From positions 1,984,001 to 2,048,000 of the forward strand of contig OZ244898.1 of assembly GCA_965221585.1 (NCBI GenBank): a stretch of 64,000 nucleotides of DNA, given 5' to 3'. The translations under genes were made by a program, and so were the position numbers. Numbering within the stretch: position 1 is the first letter of the stretch; every line of letters starts with the position of its first letter. The notes beneath the pieces were generated by a model that saw only the letters and a list, made by a program, of their open reading frames with translations, searched no databases and was not told where the DNA came from. Shown piece by piece: positions 37,033-45,836 of the stretch. The DNA comes from VXYK01 sp965221585 (lineage in GTDB: Bacteria > Actinomycetota > Acidimicrobiia > Acidimicrobiales > Aldehydirespiratoraceae).

Positions 37033-38048
37033 GATGCTCCTTGCCCTGCCTGTAGGGACCCAACCCGACCGATGCACTCGATATCGGCGATCTCTTCGTC
37101 GGGATCGCCGGTCGGTTCCCAACCAACAATGTTGGTTGCCGAGATCTCAAGTTCATCGTCTGGTTTCCAAACAGCTCTGACCCGCATGCCCAGGCGCACT
37201 GACTCCGGGTCGCAGTTGATCACCAAACCCATGAACCCGACGGACGCCCCGTCGAGGACAATCCAAGCCGAACAGTACGGAGGCTCAAGGTCTGGGCGCA
37301 TGGCGATCGGCACCCGGGTGATGTTGAACGACTCCACGTATCCAACATCGGGCAACTCGACCATTTCAGTCGTGGCTTTGCCCGCCACCGGACTGACACC
37401 TCGGGGCGGGACGAACACCTGACCCGATTCACCGCAGCGGTCCCCGATGATCCGCTTTTCCTTCATCGCATGGAGGTACTGCGAGAGGGCGCGGCCGGGA
37501 GTGTAGGTGTAGCTCAGACGAATCGGCGTGCGCACACTCTGGACCGGCTCGACCGCGTCGAGGTCGACAGTGTTCGACGGTTCTGGCGATGAACTCTCTT
37601 CCGGCTCGTCAGTTTCCGGAACGAAACCGCGAATGTCGGTGATGTGTCCCTCTCGGGATTCACGCCATTGGATCTTCACCCGCATCCCCGTCGACATCTG
37701 TTCGGGACCGTCGACGAGGACCGCGTGGAGCATCGTGGTGTCAGCACCGTCGAGTTGGATCAGGGCCCAGGCGACCGGCTGCTCGAAAGGTTGTTGATCA
37801 CGCAGCGGGCCACCCCACGACCAGGACACGACCGTGCCGCTCTGGGGGAGCTCCACCAGGTCGTCCAGAGGCGATGCGTCAACCGGGTCGTATTCCAACG
37901 GCGGGCACATAACGGTGCCGTCGGCCCGCTTCACGCCGAGCACCACGCCCTCGCGCAGTCCGGTGAGAAATCGCCCCAGAACCGGACCGGTGGTGCGGGT
38001 GAACGGGTACTCGAGCACCAGCGGCGCTTGCAGCACTTCTTGGGGCAT
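37029..38048 (-). CDS. didomain DUF35 OB-fold protein (cassette 1)
   Basis: 339 residues with two copies of the DUF35 OB-fold: the first about 10-150 (LEYPFTRTTGPVLGRFLTGL, VSWSW, GADTTMLHAVLVDGPEQMSTGMRVKIQW) and the second about 175-325 (LSYTYTPGRALSQYLHAM, VLDGASVGFMGLVINC, RLGMRVRAVW). The Zn-ribbon CxxC pairs usual in this family are absent. DUF35 proteins bind thiolase-like partners (ChsH2-Ltp2, archaeal thiolase/HMG-CoA synthase), so it likely bridges the two thiolase-like subunits. GGGGGAG lies 6 nt before the ATG. Confidence 0.85.
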   Translation of the reverse strand: MPQEVLQAPLVLEYPFTRTTGPVLGRFLTGLREGVVLGVKRADGTVMCPPLEYDPVDASPLDDLVELPQSGTVVSWSWGGPLRDQQPFEQPVAWALIQLDGADTTMLHAVLVDGPEQMSTGMRVKIQWRESREGHITDIRGFVPETDEPEESSSPEPSNTVDLDAVEPVQSVRTPIRLSYTYTPGRALSQYLHAMKEKRIIGDRCGESGQVFVPPRGVSPVAGKATTEMVELPDVGYVESFNITRVPIAMRPDLEPPYCSAWIVLDGASVGFMGLVINCDPESVRLGMRVRAVWKPDDELEISATNIVGWEPTGDPDEEIADIECIGRVGSLQAGQGAS

Positions 38049-38194
38049 TCGGCCCTCCCCCGAATCTGAGATCTGACAGCGGCGCCGAACCTACAGCGGA
38101 TCGCCACCTCGACGCTAATGCGAGCACCAGACTCGACCGGACACGCGGACCAGCGCCACGGCCCCGCTGCGATTCCGCCGACTGACGCGAACCA

Positions 38195-38227
38195 GCGCCA
38201 GTGGAGCGGTCGGTGCTCCACTGACGC
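38195..38227 (-). terminator. strong hairpin after the betaine-binding lipoprotein gene
   Basis: GCGCCAGTGGAGC and GCTCCACTGACGC form a 13-bp stem with one mismatch around a 7-nt loop, 31 nt past the stop of the 38258 gene in its direction. No long U-run follows, so rho-independent termination is probable rather than certain. Confidence 0.6.
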
Positions 38228-38257
38228 TCTAGGTTCTTTGGGGGGAAAATGCCCAGA

Positions 38258-39328
38258 TCAGCCTCTGGCCAACTCCAACCAACCGTCAACCGTGGAACGA
38301 TTGGCCTCGATCCAACCGGCGGCGTCCGCCAGGATCTCTTCCTCGGAGTAGCCGTCAGAGCCCGCCATCTTGGCGTTCTGCTCGACTATGTCGGACAAGG
38401 GGATGACCACCTGCTCCAGCAGGCGCTTGATGTCTGGGTGATCGTCGAGGAAGTCGGTGTTGCCGACTGCGCGGATGCTGCTGACCGCCCAGCCGAGATT
38501 GCACGGATCCGAAGCGCAACCACGCAGGCCCCGAACTTCGGTTGTGCCCTCCTCATCGTCGAGGGCGTCAGTCTCGAGCCAGACCACCTCGGTTCCAGGC
38601 CTCAGCACCTCGTAAGTCCAATTCGGTGTCCACGCATAGAACAGCGTCGGTTCTCCGGCGGCCACTCTCGCTAGAACTCCGCTCATCAGATCGTTGTAGT
38701 TGCCCGAGACCTGCTCTACGTTGCCGCCCCAGTCGTGCTCGCTGATATGGGTGTTTATGGTCCTGTAGCAGGCCCATCCCTCGTTGCAGCCGTTCAGGTC
38801 GGCGAGACCGTCACCATTGTGATCGAACAGTTGGGCAACCGAGGCGTCGGACAACTGATTCATCGAGGTGACGCCGTGAGCGTCCGCCGTCGCCTTGTCG
38901 ATCAGGTACCCCTGAAGCGCGCCTGATCGCACCTGGTAACCGACCGGTTCAATATCGGTGTCGACGGAGAGCCCGCTGACCAACTCTGCCTCCAGATAGA
39001 TGTCGTGCAGCGGGAACCAGCCGTTGACCCACAGATCGTACTGACCGCTGTCGAGGGCGGGATAGAACCCGTTCGGATCGAGAGTGCTGGCTGCCGGGTC
39101 GCTGACCGTGTAGCCGAGCTCGCCGATGAGCTCGGCATAGATCGCTGCCTGCATGTAACCGCTGTCCCAGGTAGCGCGAGCCATCGTCACAGTGCCGTCG
39201 TCATCATCGTCAGCCGCGCAGCCGGTGAGCACAAGCGACGTGATGGCCAGTACGCCCACAATCAAGGATGTGGTTCTGTTGAAGATGTTGCGGTTCTTCA
39301 TCTCTGATGTGCTCGGTGGTGTCATCAC
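38258..39328 (-). CDS. glycine betaine/proline-binding lipoprotein (OpuAC family)
   Basis: About 356 residues; GTG 39328 is favoured because AGGAG lies 7 nt upstream, with ATG 39301 possible. Lipoprotein signal GVLAITSLVLTGCAAD, then an OpuAC periplasmic-binding domain. Aromatic residues of the betaine cage are likely among RATWDSGYMQ, YDLWVNGWFPLHD and YAWTPNWTYEV. A Ca-loop-like DHNGDGLADLNGC is also present. The gene follows a BCCT transporter gene instead of ABC permease genes, so it may hand substrate to the secondary carrier. It is related to the N-terminal domain of the divergent channel at 41382. Confidence 0.9.
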   Translation of the reverse strand: MMTPPSTSEMKNRNIFNRTTSLIVGVLAITSLVLTGCAADDDDDGTVTMARATWDSGYMQAAIYAELIGELGYTVSDPAASTLDPNGFYPALDSGQYDLWVNGWFPLHDIYLEAELVSGLSVDTDIEPVGYQVRSGALQGYLIDKATADAHGVTSMNQLSDASVAQLFDHNGDGLADLNGCNEGWACYRTINTHISEHDWGGNVEQVSGNYNDLMSGVLARVAAGEPTLFYAWTPNWTYEVLRPGTEVVWLETDALDDEEGTTEVRGLRGCASDPCNLGWAVSSIRAVGNTDFLDDHPDIKRLLEQVVIPLSDIVEQNAKMAGSDGYSEEEILADAAGWIEANRSTVDGWLELARG

Positions 39329-39357
39329 CGAGGTACTCCTGTTCTCGTGTGTGCCGG

Positions 39358-41187
39358 TCACTTCTTGATCCCCTCGCTGAGGCGCGATCCGACCTTCTCG
39401 ATCAGTCCCTGGTGGCGGCTTCGGAATATCACATCGTCATAGTGATCCTCGAGCAGATCGAGTTCTTCCTTGAATGCAATGAAGAGGCTCCAGCACATCA
39501 CCAGGAGGATCAGCGCGAAAGGCAGCCCCGTGGCGACCGCAGCGGTCTGCAGCGCTCCGAGACCTCCGCCGAGCAACAGCACGATCGCCACCGCGCCTTC
39601 CATGATCGCCCAGAACACCCGCTGGGGTTTGGGAGAGTCGAGCTTGCCACCCGACGTCAAGTGGTCAACGACCAACGAACCCGAGTCCGAGGAGGTCACG
39701 AAGAACGAGATCAACAACAGCACCCCGATGAACGACACCAGTCCGGTCAGCGGGAACGCCTCAAGCATGTCGAACAAGGCGGTAGCCACATTCGCGTTGA
39801 CCGCCGAGGCCACATCGCGTTCGCCGCTGAGCTGCAGATCGATGGCCGATCCGCCGAACACCGCCATCCACAGGAAGCAGAGTATCGAGGGCAGGAAGAT
39901 CACGCCCATCAGCAGTTCTCGCACGGAGCGCCCTTTGGAGATCCGCGCGATGAACATCCCCACGAACGGAGACCATGAGATCCACCATCCCCAGTAGAAG
40001 ATGGTCCAGCCTGCCTGCCATGATGTGCCTGAAAGGGCTTCGTTCCAGAACGACAGCTCCGGCAGGACCTGCACGTAGTAGCCCACACTCTGCGTGTACA
40101 GCGAGAGGATGAACAGCGTCGGTCCGACAAGGAGCATGAAGATCAGGAACGCCGCCGCCAACCAGATATTCAGTTCGCTGAGCCGTTTGACGCCGGCGTC
40201 GAGCCCGGCGACCACCGAAATGGTGGCCAAGCCTGTGATAGCCGCGATGAGAATGATCTGGAAGGTGGTGTTGTCCGGTGTGCCAAACAACTTGTTCAAT
40301 CCAGCCGACGCTTGGCCCGCTCCGAAACCGAGCGATGTCGCCAACCCGAACAGAGTCGCCACCACCGTCAACGTATCGATGGCGTTACCCCAGTTTCCGT
40401 AGATCTTCGGACCGAGGATCGGGTAGAAGATCGAGCGGAAGGTGAGCGGGAGGCCACGGTTGTAGGCAAAGAAGCCCAACGCCAGCGCGACCAGGGCGTA
40501 CAGCGACCAACCGTGGATTCCCCAATGTAAATAGGTCGTGGCCATCGCTGCTTTGGCAGCGCCTGCAGTGTTGGCCTCCACGCCGAATACCGGAGGTGGT
40601 GAACTGAGATGGAAGATCGGCTCCGCGACCCCCCAGAACATCAGCCCGATTCCGAGCCCGGCCGATAACAACATGGCGTACCAGGACACCGTCGAGAACT
40701 CGGGTCGGGCGAACGGGCCTCCGAGCCGGATCTTGCCGAACCTGCTCAGTGCGAAGAACAGCGCCACACCGACGAAAATGTTGAAGTCGATTATGTAGAG
40801 CCACCCGAGGCTGCTGTTGATGAAGTCGAGGATCGAACTGAAAGCGTCCGAGGTTCTTTCCTCGAAGATGAGCGAAAGCGCGATGAAGACGGTAAGGAAA
40901 CCGGCGGCCGTGAAGGTCACCTGCGGATGGATGTCGAACCCGGCACGCACAATGTTGCGGTCTCCCGGCTCGCGATCGGAGACTTCTGGATAGAAGTCAA
41001 TGTCGGGGTCGATCTGGAGCCCCTGAAACTTGGCGCGGTTGTGGATCGCCGCCTCGCGCTCTCGTTCCTCCTCCTCCTCCCAGTCGTGCAGGGCCAATGT
41101 GGCCTCGGTGAGATCAATGTCGGTGTCGTCGGGACTTCGGTGAATCCGCGGATCCCCTGCTCCGGTGGTCTCTCCAGCGTCATCCAT
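39358..41187 (-). CDS. BCCT-family glycine betaine/choline transporter
   Basis: 609 residues, about 12 membrane helices. Charged cytoplasmic N-terminus rich in Glu, the glycine segment LLSAGLGIGLMFWGVAEPIF, HWGIHGWSLYALVALALGF, and the aromatic helix FYWGWWISWSPFVGMFIARI that forms the betaine box in BetP. The C-terminus is a basic tail (RSRHQGLIEKVGSRLSEGIKK region), the kind that senses osmolarity in BetP. It takes up glycine betaine or related osmolytes with Na+ or H+. GGAGGGGG lies just before the ATG. First gene of an operon with the binding lipoprotein. Confidence 0.94.
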   Translation of the reverse strand: MDDAGETTGAGDPRIHRSPDDTDIDLTEATLALHDWEEEEEREREAAIHNRAKFQGLQIDPDIDFYPEVSDREPGDRNIVRAGFDIHPQVTFTAAGFLTVFIALSLIFEERTSDAFSSILDFINSSLGWLYIIDFNIFVGVALFFALSRFGKIRLGGPFARPEFSTVSWYAMLLSAGLGIGLMFWGVAEPIFHLSSPPPVFGVEANTAGAAKAAMATTYLHWGIHGWSLYALVALALGFFAYNRGLPLTFRSIFYPILGPKIYGNWGNAIDTLTVVATLFGLATSLGFGAGQASAGLNKLFGTPDNTTFQIILIAAITGLATISVVAGLDAGVKRLSELNIWLAAAFLIFMLLVGPTLFILSLYTQSVGYYVQVLPELSFWNEALSGTSWQAGWTIFYWGWWISWSPFVGMFIARISKGRSVRELLMGVIFLPSILCFLWMAVFGGSAIDLQLSGERDVASAVNANVATALFDMLEAFPLTGLVSFIGVLLLISFFVTSSDSGSLVVDHLTSGGKLDSPKPQRVFWAIMEGAVAIVLLLGGGLGALQTAAVATGLPFALILLVMCWSLFIAFKEELDLLEDHYDDVIFRSRHQGLIEKVGSRLSEGIKK

Positions 41188-41221
41188 TACGGCCCCCTCC
41201 GATTGCTTCCTAGCTTGGGAT

Positions 41222-41234
41222 TAGCCTACGGCTA
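41222..41234. promoter_or_regulatory. short palindrome in the BCCT/channel divergent region
   Basis: TAGCC-TAC-GGCTA sits in an AT-rich tract of the 194 bp region between two divergent osmolyte genes, 35 bp from the BCCT start. It could be an operator or overlap -10 boxes; no regulator is known. Confidence 0.3.
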
Positions 41235-41381
41235 GATTAAGATGCTCTCTATCACATATTCAGATAGGTCGTCAAGCACGAACAATCGTCGGCACGCCTG
41301 TTCCGGCCGAGAAGCATCAGTCCGACAGGTGTCTGGGCCATGGACGGGCTAACGTCGGCCCTGTCCAAGGGGGATTCAACA

Positions 41382-43457
41382 ATGCGCCGAGCCGTCAGCG
41401 CAGTCTTGGCGATCCTAACGCTCGTGCTGTTGCTGCAACTGCCCGGCGGGGCGACCAACCATGGGCAGCCAACAGACAAATCGATACGCATGGCACGCGC
41501 CACCTGGGACACCGGTTGGTTCCAAGCCGAGGTCTACCGGCTACTGCTCGAACGCTTGGGTTATGACGTCGAAGGCCCAACGACGATGAGCAACCCCGAA
41601 TTCTACGAGGCCGTGACCGCCGGCGAAGTGGACCTATGGGTCAACGGCTGGTTTCCGGCACACGACGTGTTCATCACAGACAGCGAAGCGGTCTCCAAGG
41701 TCGGCACCGCTGTGGACGACGGAGCACTCCAAGGCTATTTCGTCGACACGGCCACAGCCGAAGCTCACGGAATCACCAACCTCGGCGACCTGGCCGATCC
41801 CGAACTCGCCGCCCTGTTCGACCACGACGGCGACGGACTCGCCGACTTGGTGGGCTGCGAAGTCGGATGGTCCTGCGCGCTCACCATCGACCATCACCTC
41901 GAAGAATACGGACTCACCTCCACCGTGGAGCATGTCCAGGGCCAGTACTCGCCTTTGATCTCCGAGACCTTCGCTCGTCAACGGGCCGGACAACCGGTCC
42001 TCTACTTCACCTGGACGCCCAACTGGACCGTCGGCGTGCTCGTTCCAGGTACCGACGTGGTATGGCTCGAAACACCGTTCCCCACACTCCCCGAAGGCAT
42101 CACGCAGAACCGTCGACAAAGCGCCATAGCCAGAATCCCGGGATGCGCCAACGACCCCTGCGCAACCGGATGGCCCCCCAACGACATCCGAGCAGTGGCC
42201 AACTCCGAGTTCCTGGACACCAACCCCGCAGTTCGACGACTTCTAGAGCAGGTAGTCATCCCACTCGACGACATATCCAAACAGAACGCACGGCTGGTGC
42301 AGGGAGAAGGAGACCCCGCCGACATCCAACGCCACGCCCAGCAGTGGCTCGATGCCAACCAGGCCCTGGTCGACAAATGGATCTTCACCGCGGACCCCGA
42401 CGCCGTGGCGCGGACCGACTCAACGACCGACGAGACCACCGACCGGGGCACGCTACGGGTCGCGGCGCGTCCTGTCGCGCCCTTCGTGATCTACGAAAGC
42501 GGCACCTACAGCGGATTCGAAGTGGAACTGACGCGCCTGCTTGCCGCGAAACTCGGCATGTCCGTGGAGGTCTACGCGGCGGACACCGTTGCCAAACAGA
42601 TAGACGACATACACCGCGATGTAGCGCAGATCGGGCTGGGCGGGGTAGCAATCACCGAGTCGCGTGAAGAGGCGGTCGATTTCACTCTGCCCGTGCTCGA
42701 CTCCGGTCTCACCATCCTCACCCCCACCCGGGACTCTCGCAATATCGGCGACCGGATCCTGACCTTCTTCGACGCCATCGCCTCGTCGGACCTCCCCTGG
42801 TTGCTGGCCGTGTTCGGGGTTGCGGTGCTCATCGCCGCCCACCTGGTGTGGTGGTTGGAGCGCCATCACAATCCAGATTTCGCGGTCCCCTACCGCAGAG
42901 GTATCTGGGATTCGTTCTACTGGTCCGTGGTGACCATGAGCACTGTCGGTTACGGCGACAAGGTGGCACGCCGCACCAGTGGCCGCGTTCTTGCCCTGAT
43001 CTGGATAGCGCTGGGAACGCTGGTCTTTGCCAGCTTCACCGCCGCCATCGCATCCTCGCTGGCGGTCAACGAACTGCGATCGGACATTTCCGGACCCTCG
43101 GATCTGCGCGGGCGCCGAGTAGCCACTGCCACACACTCCGCCGCTGAGACCTACCTTCCCTCCATCGGTGTCGGTCCCGTGCTCGTCGACAACATCAACG
43201 ATGCCTACCCCCTCTTGGCGGACGGCGAAGTCGATGCAATCGTCTTCGACGCTCCGGTGCTGGACTTCTATGCAGCCAGGGAAGGAGCCGGAGAGGTAAC
43301 GACAGTCGGGTCCGATTTTGAGAGAGTCCAATACGGGTTGATGCTCAACGAGGACGACCCCGAGCTGCGCGAACGCCTCAACCTCGCCCTGCTCGACACC
43401 ATCGAAAGCGGAGTGCACCGCCAGCTGCACGACACCTGGTTCGGCGCCGAGAATTAG
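41382..43457 (+). CDS. OpuAC-GluR0-type fusion: betaine-binding domain plus ligand-gated K+ channel
   Basis: 691 residues from ATG 41382 (GGGGGA 7 nt upstream). Signal peptide about 1-24; OpuAC glycine-betaine-binding domain about 33-335 (W42/W46, W86/W90, W211/W215 as cage candidates; DHDGDGLADL 147-156); then an ionotropic-glutamate-receptor core: S1 lobe 356-450 (GTLRVAARPVAPFVIYESGT, TESREEAVDF with the alpha-carboxylate Arg at 428), TM1 about 471-491, pore with filter TVGYGD at 521-526, TM2 about 535-560, S2 lobe 570-688 (amino-group acid D623 in VFDAPVLDFYA). The core is the GluR0 layout (S1-TM-P-TM-S2) and predicts a K+-selective, amino-acid-gated channel. The extra OpuAC domain sits where eukaryotic receptors have their amino-terminal domain. 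Divergent from the BCCT/lipoprotein operon. Confidence 0.92.
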   Translation: MRRAVSAVLAILTLVLLLQLPGGATNHGQPTDKSIRMARATWDTGWFQAEVYRLLLERLGYDVEGPTTMSNPEFYEAVTAGEVDLWVNGWFPAHDVFITDSEAVSKVGTAVDDGALQGYFVDTATAEAHGITNLGDLADPELAALFDHDGDGLADLVGCEVGWSCALTIDHHLEEYGLTSTVEHVQGQYSPLISETFARQRAGQPVLYFTWTPNWTVGVLVPGTDVVWLETPFPTLPEGITQNRRQSAIARIPGCANDPCATGWPPNDIRAVANSEFLDTNPAVRRLLEQVVIPLDDISKQNARLVQGEGDPADIQRHAQQWLDANQALVDKWIFTADPDAVARTDSTTDETTDRGTLRVAARPVAPFVIYESGTYSGFEVELTRLLAAKLGMSVEVYAADTVAKQIDDIHRDVAQIGLGGVAITESREEAVDFTLPVLDSGLTILTPTRDSRNIGDRILTFFDAIASSDLPWLLAVFGVAVLIAAHLVWWLERHHNPDFAVPYRRGIWDSFYWSVVTMSTVGYGDKVARRTSGRVLALIWIALGTLVFASFTAAIASSLAVNELRSDISGPSDLRGRRVATATHSAAETYLPSIGVGPVLVDNINDAYPLLADGEVDAIVFDAPVLDFYAAREGAGEVTTVGSDFERVQYGLMLNEDDPELRERLNLALLDTIESGVHRQLHDTWFGAEN

Positions 43458-43532
43458 CCGGACTCGAATACCGCCACCGCCCCAGTGACGACCGTTCCAA
43501 TCACGGCTGGTCTAATCCGGTGCCGGCTGTGC

Positions 43533-43538
43533 GACACT
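43533..43538 (+). promoter_or_regulatory. -10-like box for acyl-CoA ligase gene
   Basis: GACACT, 7 nt before the GTG at 43546. If used, the message would be leaderless and start at that GTG. Confidence 0.3.
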
Positions 43539-43539
43539 C

Positions 43540-45111
43540 GTGGACGTGGCTGGGATCGAAGACACTGAAGTTGCCGAATACGGCCGCGAGATCAGCGCGG
43601 TGGCGCGTCTGGCGCCCGGTCGCCGCGCCGTGGCAAGTACGCACGGTGACTTGACCTTCGCGGAACTCGACCGGGAAGCCGAACGGCTCGCCGGTCACCT
43701 CCAGAATGCAGGATTGGCAACAGGGGACGTGGTCGCGCTGTTGTGCACAAACCGTCCGGAGTGGATCGTCGCCCAGCAGGCCGCTCTTCGTTCTGGGCTA
43801 CGGCTGGTCCCGGTCAACTGGCATCTCAAGGGAGACGACATCGCCTATGTCGTCTCCGATTCCGGTGCTCGGGCACTCATAGTTGAGAGCACGCTCGTCG
43901 GTGAACTCGGCCTCGGTGAACTCAACGTCGATGAACCGGGCGATGAGACCCGCGGGATCAAGACCCGAATCGTCATCGGCGACGATGCCGCGGGCTTCGT
44001 CAACTTCGCTGAAGCGGTCGCCGAGCCATTGCCGACAGATCCCCGACGTCCTCGCGGATCCCTGATGGTCTACACCTCTGGAAGCACGGGTCGCCCCAAG
44101 GGTGTGCGCCAAGCCGACGTATCGACAGGAAGCGGAGCAGCGATCGGCGCTGCCATGGTTGCGATGTTCGGCCTCGACGGCGAACGCGGCGACCAGATGC
44201 TCTGTCCGGCGCCGCTGTACCACTCCGGACCGAGCAGAATCTGTTCTGAATGGCCTCTAGGGGCAGGTGCCACAGTTCATCTAATGGCCCGATTCGATCC
44301 CGAGGCCGCGCTCGAGCTGATCGACACGCAGCGGCTGACACACGCATTCTTCGTTCCGACGATGTTCCACCGAATGCTCGCTGTGGAAGGTCGGGACCGC
44401 TACGACCTGAGCAGCCTCAGGTTCGTGCTTCACGGGGCGGGTCCTTGCAGCACCGCGACCAAGGCACAGATGTTCGACTGGTTAGGGCCGATCATCCATG
44501 AGATGTATGCCGCCACCGAAGGACCCGGAACCTGGATCCAGCCCCAGGAGTGGCTCGAGCATCCCGGAAGCGTGGGACGGGCCGACCCGACCCGGCTGCA
44601 GATCCGCCTCGAAGACGGTGAGGAGGCCGACCCCCTGCAGGACGGAACCGTTTGGTCACGTGCCACCACCCCGTTCCATTATCACGACGACCCCGACAAG
44701 ACCGCGGCGACATTCGACGCCTCCGGCGAGTGGTACACGGTCGGAGACCGCGGCCACATAGACGACGACGGCTACCTGTATCTGACCGGGCGCACTGCCG
44801 AATGCGTCGTCTCGGGTGGCGTGAACCTGTACCCGGCTCGGGTCGACGAGGCACTCGTCAGCCATCGGGGTGTCCTCGACGGTGCCGCATTCGCGCTCGA
44901 CGACGTCGAGTTCGGTCAGGTGATGGCCGCGGCAATCATTCCCGCTGAAGAAGCCTCGACCGACGACCTGATCGAGTCGGTCGTCTCCCATTGCCGAGAG
45001 ACGATCGGCTCGCAACTCGCGCCGCGGCAGGTGTTCATCGTCGAAGAACTACCCCGTACCGAGGCCGGGAAGCTGTACCGCCACCGCCTCACCGAGCAGT
45101 TCTCGCCCTAG
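43540..45111 (+). CDS. AMP-binding acyl-CoA synthetase (ligase)
   Basis: 521-523 residues; GTG 43540 or GTG 43546, the second fitting a leaderless -10 box. ANL-family features: P-loop MVYTSGSTGRPKGVRQ near residue 180, EMYAATEGPGTWIQP (A5), WYTVGDRGHIDDDGYLYLTG (A7-A8) and the catalytic Lys in RTEAGKLYRHRL. It adenylates a carboxylic acid and forms its CoA thioester. Convergent with the KstR-like regulator gene; the stops overlap. Confidence 0.92.
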   Translation: MDVAGIEDTEVAEYGREISAVARLAPGRRAVASTHGDLTFAELDREAERLAGHLQNAGLATGDVVALLCTNRPEWIVAQQAALRSGLRLVPVNWHLKGDDIAYVVSDSGARALIVESTLVGELGLGELNVDEPGDETRGIKTRIVIGDDAAGFVNFAEAVAEPLPTDPRRPRGSLMVYTSGSTGRPKGVRQADVSTGSGAAIGAAMVAMFGLDGERGDQMLCPAPLYHSGPSRICSEWPLGAGATVHLMARFDPEAALELIDTQRLTHAFFVPTMFHRMLAVEGRDRYDLSSLRFVLHGAGPCSTATKAQMFDWLGPIIHEMYAATEGPGTWIQPQEWLEHPGSVGRADPTRLQIRLEDGEEADPLQDGTVWSRATTPFHYHDDPDKTAATFDASGEWYTVGDRGHIDDDGYLYLTGRTAECVVSGGVNLYPARVDEALVSHRGVLDGAAFALDDVEFGQVMAAAIIPAEEASTDDLIESVVSHCRETIGSQLAPRQVFIVEELPRTEAGKLYRHRLTEQFSP

Positions 45112-45728
45112 TCCGCCTCCTGCACGCCCTGACCGCCCGTTGGGTCGACCCGGTCGGCGAGGAACAGTTCAGCGGCGTCCTGCAACTCGCGTACACCCTG
45201 CTCGAAGGGGTTCCATCCGTTCTTCCAGGCGATCAGTTCTGAGAACCAAATGTGTTCCAGGGAGCGGATGATCTTGTCGCGGCGGTCGGGCGGGTAGTCG
45301 CTGGGGAAGGCGGTGCCGAGCATGGCGCTGAAGGTCTCGTGCATGTCCTGTTGGCAGGCCGCTACCTGCTCCCCCTGTGCCACCAGCCCGCCGATGAGGG
45401 CGGCGCTTACCTTCTGGTTGCTCTGCATGGCCCGCGTCACGCGTCCCAGCAGATCCAGGACCCGCTCGAGCGTCGTGTCGCCACGAGCGGGATTTCGGGC
45501 AACGCTGGTTTCGAGCCCTCGGATCCATTCGGCGAGCGACTCCGCCAGCAGGTGGTCCTTGGAGCTGAAGTAGTGGTAGACGGTGCCCATGGCGACATCG
45601 GCCCTCTCGGCCACCTCACGCATCTGCACTCCGTCGTAGCCGCCTTCACCAGCGAGTTCTATCGCGGCGCGCAGGACCCGCTCACGGCGCAGAGCCTGGT
45701 TGTTGGTGAGGGTCTTTTCCGGACGCAC
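45108..45728 (-). CDS. TetR-family regulator, KstR-like
   Basis: 206 residues. The N-terminal HTH domain reads RRERVLRAAIELAGEGGYDG, VQMREVAERADVAMGTVYHY, FSSKDHLLAESLAEW, closely like the KstR repressors of actinobacterial steroid catabolism. The C-terminal ligand domain is all-helical. It probably represses nearby acyl-CoA genes and is released by a CoA thioester; the ligand is not known. Starts at GTG 45728, 6 nt after a TAACAT box. Confidence 0.9.
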   Translation of the reverse strand: MRPEKTLTNNQALRRERVLRAAIELAGEGGYDGVQMREVAERADVAMGTVYHYFSSKDHLLAESLAEWIRGLETSVARNPARGDTTLERVLDLLGRVTRAMQSNQKVSAALIGGLVAQGEQVAACQQDMHETFSAMLGTAFPSDYPPDRRDKIIRSLEHIWFSELIAWKNGWNPFEQGVRELQDAAELFLADRVDPTGGQGVQEAD

Positions 45729-45734
45729 GCCGAG

Positions 45735-45740
45735 ATGTTA
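45735..45740 (-). promoter_or_regulatory. -10 box of leaderless type for the TetR gene
   Basis: TAACAT on the minus strand, 6 nt before the GTG at 45728. Confidence 0.45.
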
Positions 45741-45824
45741 GCGATGAGACTCGAACTATCAGAATTCGTTGCAGCGCCGAGCCACCTTCGGCCGCCCAAG
45801 GTTATGGAACAGCAGATTCTGGAA

Positions 45825-45830
45825 TAGCTT
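45825..45830 (+). promoter_or_regulatory. -10 box of leaderless type for LLM gene
   Basis: TAGCTT, 6 nt before the ATG at 45837; no Shine-Dalgarno site in the spacer CGTTGA. Confidence 0.45.
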
Positions 45831-45836
45831 CGTTGA

